This document shows, piece after piece, positions 34,557 through 45,272 of a DNA stretch of 64,000 nt. The notes beneath the pieces are model-generated. The model was not told the DNA's origin. It saw only the letters and a program-made list of their open reading frames with translations, and did no database searches. The position numbers and the translations under genes were made by a program. Source of the stretch: Syncephalastrum monosporum B8922. Taxonomy: Eukaryota; Mucoromycota; Mucoromycetes; Mucorales; Syncephalastraceae. The stretch lies in the NCBI GenBank assembly GCA_000697355.1, contig JNEN01001161.1, positions 62,001-126,000 of the forward strand, read 5' to 3'. Each line of letters opens with the position of its first letter. Position 1 is the stretch's first letter.

Positions 34557-35884
34557 ATGATGAACAAGTACCGCGCCAATCACCAAGCCCCGACTCGCAA
34601 GCGCACCCACCTGAAGCCTAGCCAGGTCGCCGTCCTCCAGGAATCATTTGTGACCAACCCTCTTCCAGACGCCACGATCCGAAGCCGTCTGGCACACGAG
34701 CTTGGCGTCACCGAACGAACAATCCAAATTTGGTTTCAAAACCGGCGCGCCAAGGCACGCAAGCTTGAGGCGTCGGGGGGCGGCTCGGGTAAGGTCCCGT
34801 CCTTGATGCCTAATGTCCGCACCGGTTGGATCGAACCCCCACGCCATAACAACGCTGGTGTCACGAACACCAGCAACGCCCAGTGGCCGCCTCGTTACCA
34901 AGCGACCTTCCGCACCATGATGACACCCGAGCGATTTGAAGAGCTCCAGGCCGCGGATGACACCGTGCGACGCCGACCTCGTTCGAGCTCGAAGCCTGAA
35001 CCCGCCAACCTCCACCACCATCAGCACCAACATCATGTCCATCAGGGCATGACGGGCGGTATCCACGCGCGCGCCCTGTCTGAAGGCGCGGAACAATCCG
35101 TGCCCAATTCCGTCGGCGCTGCTGCTAACGCAATGCAGCAACAGCAAGGTAGGACAAACGAGACAAAAATTTTTTTTTGTTCTTTGATAACTAATTGCTT
35201 TACTTAGGCGCCATGTTTCCAGCAACTTCGCTACATGTGGGCAGCTGGGCCCGTTTTGCGGCCACCCAAGACAATGAAAACTACGACTTGTTGTGCTACG
35301 CCGAGGATCGCCAGTTGACCTGGCTCATCCAGGACAGCGAGTACCGCTTCCGGGTGCAGATCGATTTTGACGCGATCCAACAGCTGACGCTGACACCCTC
35401 CGACGACATGCTGCACGACGAGCTGCAGGTTCAGCTTCACAACGCCGGCGATGTCTCCTTCTCGATGCTCCACATGGGCTCGCAGGACTGGGTCCGCTGC
35501 GGCGACTTTTCCGAGAACAGACAGGCCACGACGCAAGCGATCCATGTGCTGCAGGCTCAGCAAGATACCCTTCGCCAGGCCCTTTGGCAGCTTTTTGCCA
35601 ATGCACCCGATCTCTTTGCCAAGTTCGTGATGCTCAAACAGCCGCTTGCGACACAGGCGTCGCCGCAGCAACAGCCCATTCTGGAAGACCTCTGCCGTGA
35701 TCTGACGTTGTCCCCTTCAGTCACGCCCGAACCGCCTGTTCACGAGCTCTCCTCTTGGATGGACAACACCTGGCAGCAGCAAAACATAGGCAAGATGGAG
35801 CCCTACCAACAGGCTCCGCAAGCCTCTTGGCCTTATACCATGCCAGCCTTCATACCGGATGACAATCTCTTGAATTTCATCTAA
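34557..35884 (+). CDS. Homeodomain transcription factor
   Basis: Nuclear DNA-binding protein. Two exons, 34557-35148 and 35208-35884, give 422 residues; a second Met follows immediately. The homeodomain begins after about 13 residues: RKRTHLKPSQVAVLQESF, then LGVTERTIQIWFQNRRAKAR. The helix-3 core WFQNRRAK is intact, and the spacing fits a typical 60-residue domain. Downstream are a basic stretch, a His-rich patch and a Gln run at the intron, then an independent folded region from about AMFPATSLHVGSWARF to VMLKQP. That region alternates beta-like segments (YRFRVQIDFDAIQQLTL) and resembles a domain found after the homeodomain in some fungal factors such as Phx1-like proteins. The exact family assignment is inferred. 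Confidence 0.88.
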
Positions 35885-36101
35885 ACTCTATCATCATCCC
35901 GCCTTTTCTGAACTCTATATAACTTATATACATACCCTCATTTCATACTTGGGCCTGGTTTGCTCAAGGCAATCTAAATAAAAATCACAAAGTTTTGCAT
36001 ATATCTCATATACACACTTAGAAAGGGAATCTTCACAGCAAGTTACAAAAAAAAAGAAAAAAAAAGAGAACAAAACCCTACTTTTCAAATTTTAGGGGAT
36101 T

Positions 36102-36971
36102 ATGCTTGCCAGTTCTCAGCCCTTGGACACCATGTCCGCAAGATACAATGACTCGCATCGACTGTTCATGCAGACCATGCTCTCCCACCGCAAACTACAT
36201 GAAGAAAAAGCCGTTGATCTCTATGAACGCATTTGCGAGTTGACAGAATGTACGCGGAAGGCTACGATCTACAACGATCATGCACCTGATTAGTTATAGT
36301 GACACCGCAGGACTTTGACGACTTTGTGGATGTGGTCAACAACGAGATAAACGACGTGGATCTTACTTTACGGAGGTCACGCGATGAACGTGACGGACGC
36401 ACGGTTATTGTGCTGGTCAACACAAAGGACGACGAGATTGCGCAGGTCGCAACCAACTACACAACAAATGAGATCGCCTACTTCAAACAATTGGTGCGTC
36501 GCGTCAGCAGAGGAAGCTCTACAACTCACCCGACGTTTTCCTATTCTATAGCTCGAGATGATTGTACTATCAGATGATGAAAACTTCGCGGTGAGCTCGC
36601 TCGGAGCGCTGCGGTTGGGAACCAAGATGAAGCCACCGATATCGCAACGCGAGACGCAGGACTTGCTGGACCGGTTTGTGGAAGACCAGTGGCTCTACAC
36701 CGCCCGCCGCGACGCTTACTATGTGATGGACCCGCGTACTATCCTCGAACTCATGACCTATCTACGCGAGCAGTACAGCGATGTTCTGCGCGACTGCAAA
36801 ATGTGCATGGAGATTATTACCATGGGCGAGCGCTGTGAGCTACAGAACTGTGATGTACGCATGCACAGACACTGTGCAGACACCTTCTTCTCCAACCGCG
36901 AAGCAAGTTGCCCCTCATGCAAGACTGCATGGTCCCGCACGAATACCTTTGGCCTCGGTCTTCCTTTATAA
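36102..36971 (+). CDS. NSE1: Nse1, RING-type subunit of the SMC5/6 complex
   Basis: Component of the SMC5/6 genome-maintenance complex; Nse1 pairs with an Nse3 MAGE protein and acts as a ubiquitin ligase. Three exons, 36102-36249, 36300-36493 and 36552-36971, give 253 residues. The N-terminal part is winged-helix-like (DSHRLFMQTMLSHRKL; IAYFKQLLEMIV; PPISQRETQDLLDRFVEDQW). The C-terminus is the variant RING: CKMCMEIITMGERC, then HRHCADTFF and CPSCKTAW. The ligands follow the Nse1 order, with Cys pairs around a His-Cys. It ends just after the ring (FGLGLPL). It is tail to tail with the Mpe1 gene, about 140 bases between stops. Confidence 0.92.
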
Positions 36972-37114
36972 AAGCAATCCGGTCAAAAACATGGGATGTA
37001 GTCTTTTATACTTTTTATTGTGTAGTTCAGCTGATGTTGCTGATGTGTATGATGGCCTTTGGTCGTTTGCTAGCTGTATCACCCTTCCTAAGGCTGCCAT
37101 TACTGTTGCTATTA

Positions 37115-38782
37115 CTATTGCTGCTGCTGTTGTTGCTGTTGAATGAGGTGTCGTCGCACATAGTTGTCCACACACACGCGAAGGTCTACGTTGGCTACCA
37201 AGCCATCCATGCCGTGATCGATCTGGCGCTGGCAGTCCTGACACCGGAAATCGTTCTCGAGCATGTAATTTCGGATACATTCGTCGCAAAAGCTAGCTCC
37301 ACAGCATGGCGTGATAGTGGCTTCTCGGAAGAGACCGCTGCACAGGGGGCACTGCAAATGAGGCACCACTGGCATTTGATCGTAGAGTTCGAGCAAGTCG
37401 CTTGCACTCGCGTTTTGGATGGTCGCCGCCGTTTTTGCCACGTGCTTGTCCCAGGTGGATGAGTCGGCTTGGGCGACGACCAGATCGCCCTTGGGCGTCA
37501 CCATGAGACCGCCTGTGCCTGACTTGACTGCATTTTTGGGCTCCTCAATCACTTTGAGGAAACTGCGTGGGATGCCCGTGGTCCGCTTGATGCGGGGGTG
37601 CTTATCGTACTCCTTGTCACCGTTGGTAGGGCACTGGTTGATGTAATGTCCTTTCTGGCCGCATCGGTAGCAGACATACGTCGGTGGGGGCACTCGCTGT
37701 GGTTGCTGCTGCTGCTGATTATGATGGCCGTCACCATCGCCGGATGTGCCTCCTCCACGTCCAGAATGATGGTATCCGCCGCGGCCCCGTCGGAATTCAC
37801 CCGGTCCACCTCCTCGGTGTTGAAATGGAATATATTGCTGTCTGAAAGAAGATATGAGGAAGAGCGCAAAGGAAGAAAAGGAAGACGATCAGAGCTGCTT
37901 GTCGATGTATCATTCCACGTATGCGGTCAAGCAAGAGAATCGTCTCAAGCAATATCAGTGTGTCAAGGGAAAAAGAAAATAAAGGTAGAGAGCCAGAGAA
38001 AAAAGCACTTGTGTATTTTTTCTTCATCCTTTGTCTGATCCAAATAGAGAGAGCTCCAACCTGACCCTTCCGTACACTACCCCTCGATAATCCACTCTAC
38101 AGAGATCCCAAGTGAAAAAGCAAAGTAAAATAGAACACTTACTCGGCCAACTTTTCTTGCATCGCACCCCATTGGTCTGTCGTCTGCTGGAACATGGCTT
38201 GAATGCGTGCTTCCTCCGAGTCTGCAGGTGGCGCCTCGTCTTGACCCGACGTGGATCCTCCTCCGCCGGGTGGTGTCGACTGTGGCTGCTGCTGCTGTTG
38301 ATGGGGTTGCCTAAACTGCTGGGCATTGAAGACCATATTCCGCCCACCCGACCCAAACGAAGGGCCAGAAGGCCCACCACTCCCAGGTGGCCCTCTTAAT
38401 ACGCCTACGCCGCTTGCAGCGTGTCCCCGTCCCCCTTCACCTGCTGCTAGCGCACCTAAAACATAGCGCTGCGCAGTGCCTTTGCCAGGTTTAGACGGGG
38501 GTAACCGTCGAACAATAACCGATGTGTTGCGTGGAATGACATAGACATCGTCCTTGTATTCTAGAGAGAAGAGTAAGTACGATTCCAGATAGGGACGACA
38601 CACTTGCCCTCATCAGTCTGGGCGTTGTAAATGGCTAGATCAAAGTCTGTGCCTTTGCCCAGTTTCTTGGCGCGAATGATCTCGCGCTTCGTATCGAATA
38701 CCGTCGCTCCCTGACCATCAAACGTGAAGACATCGAAGTCGGAATCCTTAGCCGCCTTGAATTTATAATAAATGACGGACAT
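37115..38782 (-). CDS. MPE1: Mpe1/RBBP6-type polyadenylation factor
   Basis: Subunit of the cleavage and polyadenylation factor, acting on pre-mRNA 3' ends. The ATG at 38782 opens the DWNN ubiquitin-like domain (MSVIYYKFKAAKDSDFD; VIPRNTSVIVRRLP). A Gly/Pro/Gln-rich linker and an RGG-like patch (FRRGRGGYHHSGRGGG) follow. Then come a CCHC zinc knuckle (CYRCGQKGHYINQCP) and a RING/U-box-like finger (CPLCSGLFREATITPCC; CDECI; CQDC). The domain order DWNN-knuckle-RING is that of Mpe1/RBBP6. Three exons: 38782 to about 38607, about 38563-38145 and about 37845-37115. The first intron appears to start with GC (GCAAGT), since the conserved AQTDE-EYKDD junction needs it. The gene ends in a short Gln run. 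Confidence 0.93.
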
Positions 38783-39213
38783 GGGCGAGTGTGTAAGAAT
38801 GTGAAGGGAATAGGAAACTCTTATTTCGTCCTTGCGAAACCTGTCTTTAATTGGATCTTGACCGTATAAGCAGTCAAACCAAAACCGCACTGTCCACTAC
38901 TCCGTAACAGCACGCATACCACAAATTATTCATTTAAAAAGGATAACAACAACAAAAAGTTAAGAGTGCATGGGCGATCAAACGTCTTCCATTGATATAT
39001 CCTATTAGATCGTTTATATTTTTGTTCTGTTTTTTGTTTTTAGTGAGCAGAAGGAAGAAAAAAAGAGAGAATGATAGCTTGGAGTGTAAATAGAAAAGTG
39101 CGTAGGTGAAGACAAATATCCAGGTATGTACAACAAAAGAAGAGGGATTCAGTGAGATGTTATTAGAAGAGGCTGTGTGCAAGGATTGCTGTAGATGGAG
39201 AGAAAGAGACGCC
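38783..39213. other. Intergenic Mpe1 / MFS transporter
   Basis: About 430 bases between the Mpe1 start and the MFS stop, both genes on the minus strand. AT-rich, with A/T runs and many GAGAG/AAGAAG motifs. I see only UTR and promoter sequence for the flanking genes. Confidence 0.5.
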
Positions 39214-41153
39214 TCACCGAGAAGCGCTGTTTCGTGCGAGGTCGTCGATTACTTTCTCAGAAGGTAGGCGACGCACAATGAATTTGCCGGGCTGGCCAGT
39301 GAAGAAATAAGTTAGAGGCAGGCAGGTCACATACAGCATTGCAATCACGAAGCATAGCCAGAAAAATCCAACTGAGCTGTAGAGGTATCCGGCCAAGATA
39401 GGGCCTACACACATGCCCACGCCATACGCAGCATTGAACAGGGCGTAGCTCGTCGCTAAACCATCCTTGCCGTCGCTATTGCCGTTTTGCTGGCTCACCA
39501 CGGCTGCGATTTCAGGGAAAACGGGCGCTTGACACCCGGCCATGACTGTGCCGCTCAAAATAAGGATGGCAATAATGGTCCAATACGTCACGTGGCTATC
39601 GGGTATGCCGAGCGAAACAGTGACCGGAATCAAGAGCAGCGTCGAGGAGATGACCACGACCTTGGCGCCGTATTTGTCGCAGAACCAGCCCGTCAAGGTG
39701 CTTGATCCAATGAAGGGGACCATGTAAGCAAGAAATATTAGGCCCACTGCAGCTTCATCAAAGTGCCACTCGGTAGCTAGGCGCATGGAGAGTGTGGACT
39801 GCAGCCAACGGAAGATAGATTGGTCTTACTTAGCAATAGGGCTACGAAGAGTATAAAGGAGCCTACCTCAAAGCAGCTCATGGTGCCAGCTACGACAAAG
39901 GTAATGTAAAGCGATGTCAAGAGTCTCGGGCGTGTGAGCAGCTGCTTGAGCGTGACCTTTTCAGGTTGAGCAGTGGTAGTGCTATCGCTGCTTTTGCGGG
40001 GCTGGCTGGGTGGCTGTTCTGGATCGGCGGGACGTACGAACCATTCTTTGGGCGAGTGGCATCGCTCAACGATGACGAGTCGCATAAAGAAGTCGATGCC
40101 GCAAAGAATCATGGATGCCGCGAAGGGCGCTTGGTAGCCAAGCCTGGCATAAAGGACTACGGGCGCATGAGTTTCCTAGATTAATCTTGTTTTCATTATT
40201 GGCTTACTTCCTGCAAAATAATTAAAGTCAGCGACCGCAGATCAGTGCATGTTTTCATTCACATTACCTCCCACAGGCAGACCGGCAACGATACCCAGTG
40301 GATAAAAACCGACCAACTTGCCCATTTGCAATCCTGAAGCAATAAAGGTGAGATATAAGGATTTCAGTTGACGAGACTTACCTAAATGGCGTTCCGGCCA
40401 GTTGTCTGCAATCAGACATAGAGACATTGTCCAGACGCACGCGTTAGACACACCCTGCAGGAAGCGTGCCAGGAGTAGCATCCAGTACGCGCAGGCAAAC
40501 ATAAACATGATGTTGGCTGCAATGGATGCCATGATACCCAGTAGCATCGGGAGCCGCCGTTGTCGGATTCTATCACCTAGCCAACCGAAAATAGGCGATC
40601 CGACTGAATGGGTAAAGTCATCAAAAGTGTCAGCAAGTAAATCATTGAAATAGGAGGCTAACAAGGGGTATAGAAGCAAGGACAGGACAAGGAAAAGAAA
40701 AAAAAAAGAAATATGCATACCCAAAAGGCCGACGGCATACAGGGCGACCATGACGCCTGTTTCTCTTGATATCATGGCTTGGCTCGTGTTTGATAGCGAC
40801 GTGTCTTCGAAAGAAAGGTCGTCACCATGATTGATATGGTTGACGATAAAAGGTGACAAAGGAAATAGAACTGAATGTACAAATGTCTGGCAGAAAAATT
40901 TTAGCCCTTCCGGCTATGCCCAACATCTTAAACTTACGCTTGTAAAGAGACCCACAGCAGCCGTGGCAAATATGAAATTATCATGGGATCGATAATGTAG
41001 CAAGATCGGCGGTTTCCTTGTAGGAACTGTTGTGGTCGTGCTGAGTGGTGATTGCGGTTTTTCGTCGTCGGATTGAGACTTTTTTGTTGCCACCGTCAAG
41101 GTCGTGGTAGGTGCCACGGAGGTACCTGACACGAGCGCGCGTAGTGACGGCAT
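39214..41153 (-). CDS. MFS transporter (DHA1 / VMAT-like)
   Basis: Twelve-helix secondary transporter of the major facilitator superfamily; substrate unknown. The N-terminus (ATG 41153) is a Ser/Thr/Lys-rich cytoplasmic tail of about 55 residues, followed by the first helix (NFIFATAAVGLFTSV). The MFS signature between helices 2 and 3 is present as SPIFGWLGDRIRQRR, then LLLARFLQGVSNACVWTMSL. The second half starts with LLTSLYITFVVAGTMSCFE, and GWFCDKYGAK repeats the loop signature. Helices such as MCVGPILAGYLYSSVGFFWL close the protein. Introns lie near 39785-39870, 40190-40270, 40330-40380, 40605-40725 and 40865-40935. The motif style resembles the vesicular amine (SLC18-like) group within DHA1. 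Confidence 0.88.
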
Positions 41154-42017
41154 GATATGTGTGTGCGGTGGCGAAAATAAAAAAGTTAAGTTAAAGAAAG
41201 AGAAAAGGAAGCGCGGGAAAGAAAAAAAATCAGCACGGAAAGCGTTCTTGCCACCCGATATATAAGGAGAGCAGACTACACTTGCTTAGGTGCAAGTGAG
41301 CCAGGGTTAAGAAAACCTACGAAAAATGCACTGGCTTTGATTCTTGATTACCGTAAAAGGGGGGACCCAATGGTCCAGGAGGTCACAGAGTTGTGCACGA
41401 AGGGGTTGCTAATTTTTCACGGAGGCCGAGCAGCCTGCTGCTTCTGCTTCTGCTTCTGTTTTTGCTTTTGCTTTTGCTTTTGCTGCCGCTCATGCTGCTG
41501 CTTCTGCCGGTTATGCTGCTACCAGTTCTTCTCTCGTGCAATGCCACGGCCCGGCCTTTTCTCCGCCCCAGCCGACACCATGTCCTTGATAAGTACGCTC
41601 CTCTTTGTACTGCCTGAATAGAATACACGTAAGTGCGCACGTGGAGTAGCTACGGTACGTTTTTGCGCCAACCCGGCTAGGTGTGTGTCAAGGCCACTTT
41701 CATTGTTGTTATTCTTGTCCCATTTGATTTTTCGTGCGCCTGCAAGGTGATTAGGATAGGAAGAATATAATCCGAGATTTTCTCGCTCATAAACACGTTT
41801 CTCGCTCGGCTATGATGTTTTTGTCTGTTGAGGTTTGTTTGTGTCACGTAGACAGGTGTGCGAAAGAAAATACACATGCAGGGATTGAAGAGAATAACGA
41901 ATAAGTGATACAAAAGTGGTAGCGGCGGCGTGCGCACACATGCTTACGTATACAAAGAAAGTAGCCACGGAGGCGTGGTATTATTGATAACAGTAGTATA
42001 CAGAATAGAATACAACT
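41154..42017. other. Intergenic MFS promoter / carrier 3' side
   Basis: Contains a TATATAAGG at about 41259-41266, roughly 105 bases upstream of the MFS ATG, and a hexanucleotide tract at 41437-41485 described separately. The frame at 41337-41621 is produced by that tract. No gene is seen. Confidence 0.5.
41437..41485. repeat. Imperfect hexanucleotide repeat (TTCTGC / TTTTGC)n
   Basis: About eight units, the left half TTCTGC-type and the right half TTTTGC-type, so two repeat variants abut. It lies upstream of the MFS gene. It creates Cys/Phe- and Leu-rich false frames on the plus strand. Confidence 0.8.
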
Positions 42018-43553
42018 CTAGAAACTCTCTAGAAATTCTAGTGTCACCTCGTAAATCCAAAAGGTAACAGCATTTACAGGGAAACCACGAAGGATTGTGG
42101 GCCACACACCGCGGAAAAAGACACCGATACCATCGGCTTTATAAGAGCGAGCGATGCAGTCCTTGATCGAAGCATAAGGACGACCATGTTGCCGGCGCAT
42201 CTGTAAATCGACACCCTCTGTAGTGGCGGTAGTAGTAGAATAGGAACGGTCTGGAAGTGACCGGCTACCCAACGTGGAAGTATCGAGATTATTGAAAGAA
42301 GGTGTTACGGAAACACCAGCCATTTGTGATGGCGCTATCACCTGCATCTGAAGTCTCGATTTGACAACGTCGATAGGATAAATAACTGTCCATGATACTG
42401 CCCCTGCCATGCCTCCTGCAAATAGGAGCTTCCATGCATTGGCGCTGGAGCCTAGCGTGGAATCCACCTCGAGGATACGCTTCAGGCCTTCATACACCCA
42501 AAAGTAAACGCCATAGCTAGGCGCGTCGCGAATCATTGTAATCCAGCCGCCTTGATATAGACCTTTTGTTTTACTTATCAGTATACGTCGCATACAGCCG
42601 AAAATTAAGACAATGGCATTGTGTCTCTTTGCCTTTCCCCCCCTTTTTTACTCACCGCGTGCACCGTTCCGAGCCCATATTTCCCTGGTAACCTGCCAAG
42701 TGGTTTTAGGGACACGTGAGACTTGCGCTTGAATCTTGACAAGTTCAGTGGGTGTTGTAAACAAAAAGCCCGCGATACCAGCGCCACAACCTGCCAGGTA
42801 CACTTGACTTAACGTCGGCACAAACGGCAACGTCGGATCCACCCGGTGCCTCTCAAACATGCGTAGCAGACTGCCGTATGACACAAAGAGAAGAGCATTC
42901 AGACCTGCCAGGCCAGCTACGGGGGCTAGGACACCTTTGAAAAGTGCACTGGCCTAGGGTAGTAATGATTGAAGTAATAAAGTTTAGTTTGCCGCCTTTA
43001 CATATGCTTTCAACCTTCCCAACCCACGTACACTTCTCCGTATTTTCCTTGTTCTTCTCTTACACTACTTGCAAACCACTTCTCTAACCCCTTAAGTTTT
43101 CTCAATCTCCTGCCCTCCCCCCAGGACATCCCTCCGTCCTTTCCCTCGTCACCCCCTCCCTTCATTTTTGGACTTGTTTTTAGTGAACTTACCCCTTCGT
43201 ATTTCACTAGGCTACGCAAGGTCTGCCAAGCACCCTCACGGGTATGGTTTGGGGATTGTAAGCGCGCCTTCGGATTTCTTCCTGCTTAAGCTCAAACTTT
43301 ATGTTGTCAAGGTTACTCCTTACCTTGAGCACGTCAAGCGGACTCCCGACAACGATGCCGGCCGCACCTCCCACCCAGCCTGAATGTTTCAGATGAGTCG
43401 CAATCACCCCTTTGCTCCGTTGCTATCCGATTACCTGCCACGAAATCATTAAAGCTTTCGGCTAATGAGACAAAGGCGTTCGGTGAGTTGAGTCAGTCTG
43501 TGGCTGTCAATAGTAAAAGAGGGGAGGCTTGCCCTTGTTATCGTCGTACCCAT
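42018..43553 (-). CDS. Mitochondrial carrier (SLC25 family)
   Basis: Inner-membrane solute carrier with three repeats. The N-terminus becomes canonical only with a split start: ATGG (43553-43550), an intron to 43462, then exon 43461-43435 and the next exon from 43379. This reads MAESFNDFVAGWVGGAAGIV. Repeat signatures are PLDVLKARLQ, PTELVKIQAQ and PIDVVKSRLQ, all fitting PxD/ExxK/R. Other carrier blocks: ARNGARGLYQGGWITMIRD, PSYGVYFWVYEGLKR, FRGVWPTILRGFPVNAVTFW. The extra loop of about 50 Ser/Thr-rich residues after the third signature is unusual. PSYGVYFWVYE and PVNAVTFW point to the Ymc1/ornithine-carnitine branch (SLC25A45-48 side); the substrate is not determinable. Confidence 0.9.
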
Positions 43554-44446
43554 GCTGTGTGACCAATGAAAAGACCCGACTGGCGTTCTTTCACCATGAA
43601 TCTGTGCTCTTTCACCTTGTACAGTATTTTCGCATTCCACCAAATCAGGAATACGGTAATGCCATTGACCGTTTTGTTTGGGATCAACACAGCTGCGACC
43701 TCCCACCTGCACTCCATCTAAACTATCCCATGTCATCCACGGCACGGATAGCTCAAGAAGATTATCGCCCTGACGTCCCTCGTTGCAGATATTATTACAT
43801 ACGCACACCTTCATTCTCTATACCGTTATAAGATCTGCGTAACGTGTTATCTAGATGCACACGACTAGCAGCCCTTTTTCCTACAGCCCTTTTTCCTTCG
43901 CATTTGAAGGGTGCAGACAAGATAACAGATGCACTGAGGCAATAGCTGGCATGGATTGACCAATCACGTCAGAACAGATCAGAGTTCCATGCCATCTAGA
44001 GTCAAGTTACATAATGCTGTATTTGTTTGATCATAGCTGCTTGAGAAGTACTTGGATTGACTGCATATTTCTACTAGTCAACCGGCTAGCAAAAAAGATT
44101 AAAGCATGACAGCTGTACTCTTGTTTCATTCATGTATGTACGTATGTATATATGTATGTATAAATGTATGTATGTATGTACGATATGTGTCATGTTGCAT
44201 CCGTCATAACCGCAAACGCAACGCGTACGCATATGCACAGTATTCCGGAAGCGAGCGGGGATGCATGGCATCATCAACCAGACCACATGCCAGCATAAAC
44301 AATGTGAGGGTTGAGCTGTTTGTTGTCTCACACAAACCCATGTATAAGCAGAAAAGTGAAAAGAAAATGCCGATGCTACTTCATATCCTAAATACGTGTT
44401 CACTCTTTTCATCCCTCACTCTGTACTTAATCCTACCTGTTCCACG
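43554..44446. other. Intergenic with TGTA microsatellite
   Basis: Spacer between divergent genes. It includes an imperfect (TGTA)n tract at 44132-44181. Open frames on both strands here have no recognisable domain. The last 50 bases before 44447 are CT-rich, a likely leader. Confidence 0.55.
44132..44181. repeat. (TGTA)n microsatellite
   Basis: Tetranucleotide TGTA/TATG repeat with a few interruptions over about 50 bases, non-coding. Confidence 0.85.
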
Positions 44447-45118
44447 ATGCCGACTCAAAGCTGTCTGACCAACTTTTTAACCGATCCATGGTCGGGTCTC
44501 AAAGTCCTCGTGCCTGCTGCTGCAGTCGAAATCCTTTTGCACAAGAATGTCTGGCAACAGTCATCGCTGCGACAACTCACGCTGTATCTCACGATGGCCA
44601 ACGTGTACTGGTTCGCGACCAGTTTCCACAGCGCCTTCCTCGAGACAGGCCTCTTGATGCAGGTGCCTTCGAATGACGAGAAGCACCAGGTTGATAACGC
44701 ACGTCATCGCTTTGGATTCCTCAACAAAATCGAGGTGAGGCAGCAGAGAAGGTGAATTTGTGAGACGATATCTCATCCCGGTTTACAATCACTGTAGATC
44801 GTGCTGGGTGTGGCGACCCTCGATCTGTTTTGCGAGTGGCGCAAGCGTATTGTGGACCATAATGGCTTTGTGGATACGTGCTTGTCGAGCGCTGTACTTG
44901 CACCTGCCTTGATTGTGGGCGCTCAGACAGCGTATATGCTGCCGCGCCTGGACCGAGGCATCAAGGCCATTTTGGATGGCACGACCACTCGCGAGGAGCT
45001 CGAGCGCAAGGACAAGCCTTTCGTCAACGTCCACCGTGCTTACATTGGCCTCGACAGCGTCAAGTTGGCTGGTCTCGCTGTGGCTGGTCTGCGCTTCGGA
45101 AAGATGCTTACTGTCTAG
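44447..45118 (+). CDS. Unknown membrane protein
   Basis: Family not recognised. Two exons, 44447-44734 and 44798-45118, close to 202 residues. Hydrophobic segments are spread through the protein: LKVLVPAAAVEILL near the N-terminus, LTLYLTMANVYWFATSF, IVLGVATLDLF, and a long CLSSAVLAPALIVGAQTAYM. A charged loop (KAILDGTTTREELERKDKPF) precedes the last hydrophobic part (KLAGLAVAGLRFGKM). The clean splice junction, GC-rich codon use and CT-rich leader support a real gene. No signal peptide is evident. The downstream KH-domain gene is on the same strand, 154 bases from the stop. Confidence 0.75.
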
Positions 45119-45272
45119 AATAAAACACGCTGTAAACACATTGTAATAAACTTTTGGCTGTCAAGAGCAGTAGCCGATACAGTATAAAGATCAATAATGA
45201 AATTGAAACCTGTACACACTTTATCCACAAATACCGACCCGCCGTTTTGTTAATAAGTCCATTGCTTTGATC

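Noticed and set aside
41337..41621. Cys/Phe-rich small secreted protein
   Set aside because: The Cys/Phe pattern comes from the TTCTGC/TTTTGC hexanucleotide repeat; no signal peptide or conserved spacing.
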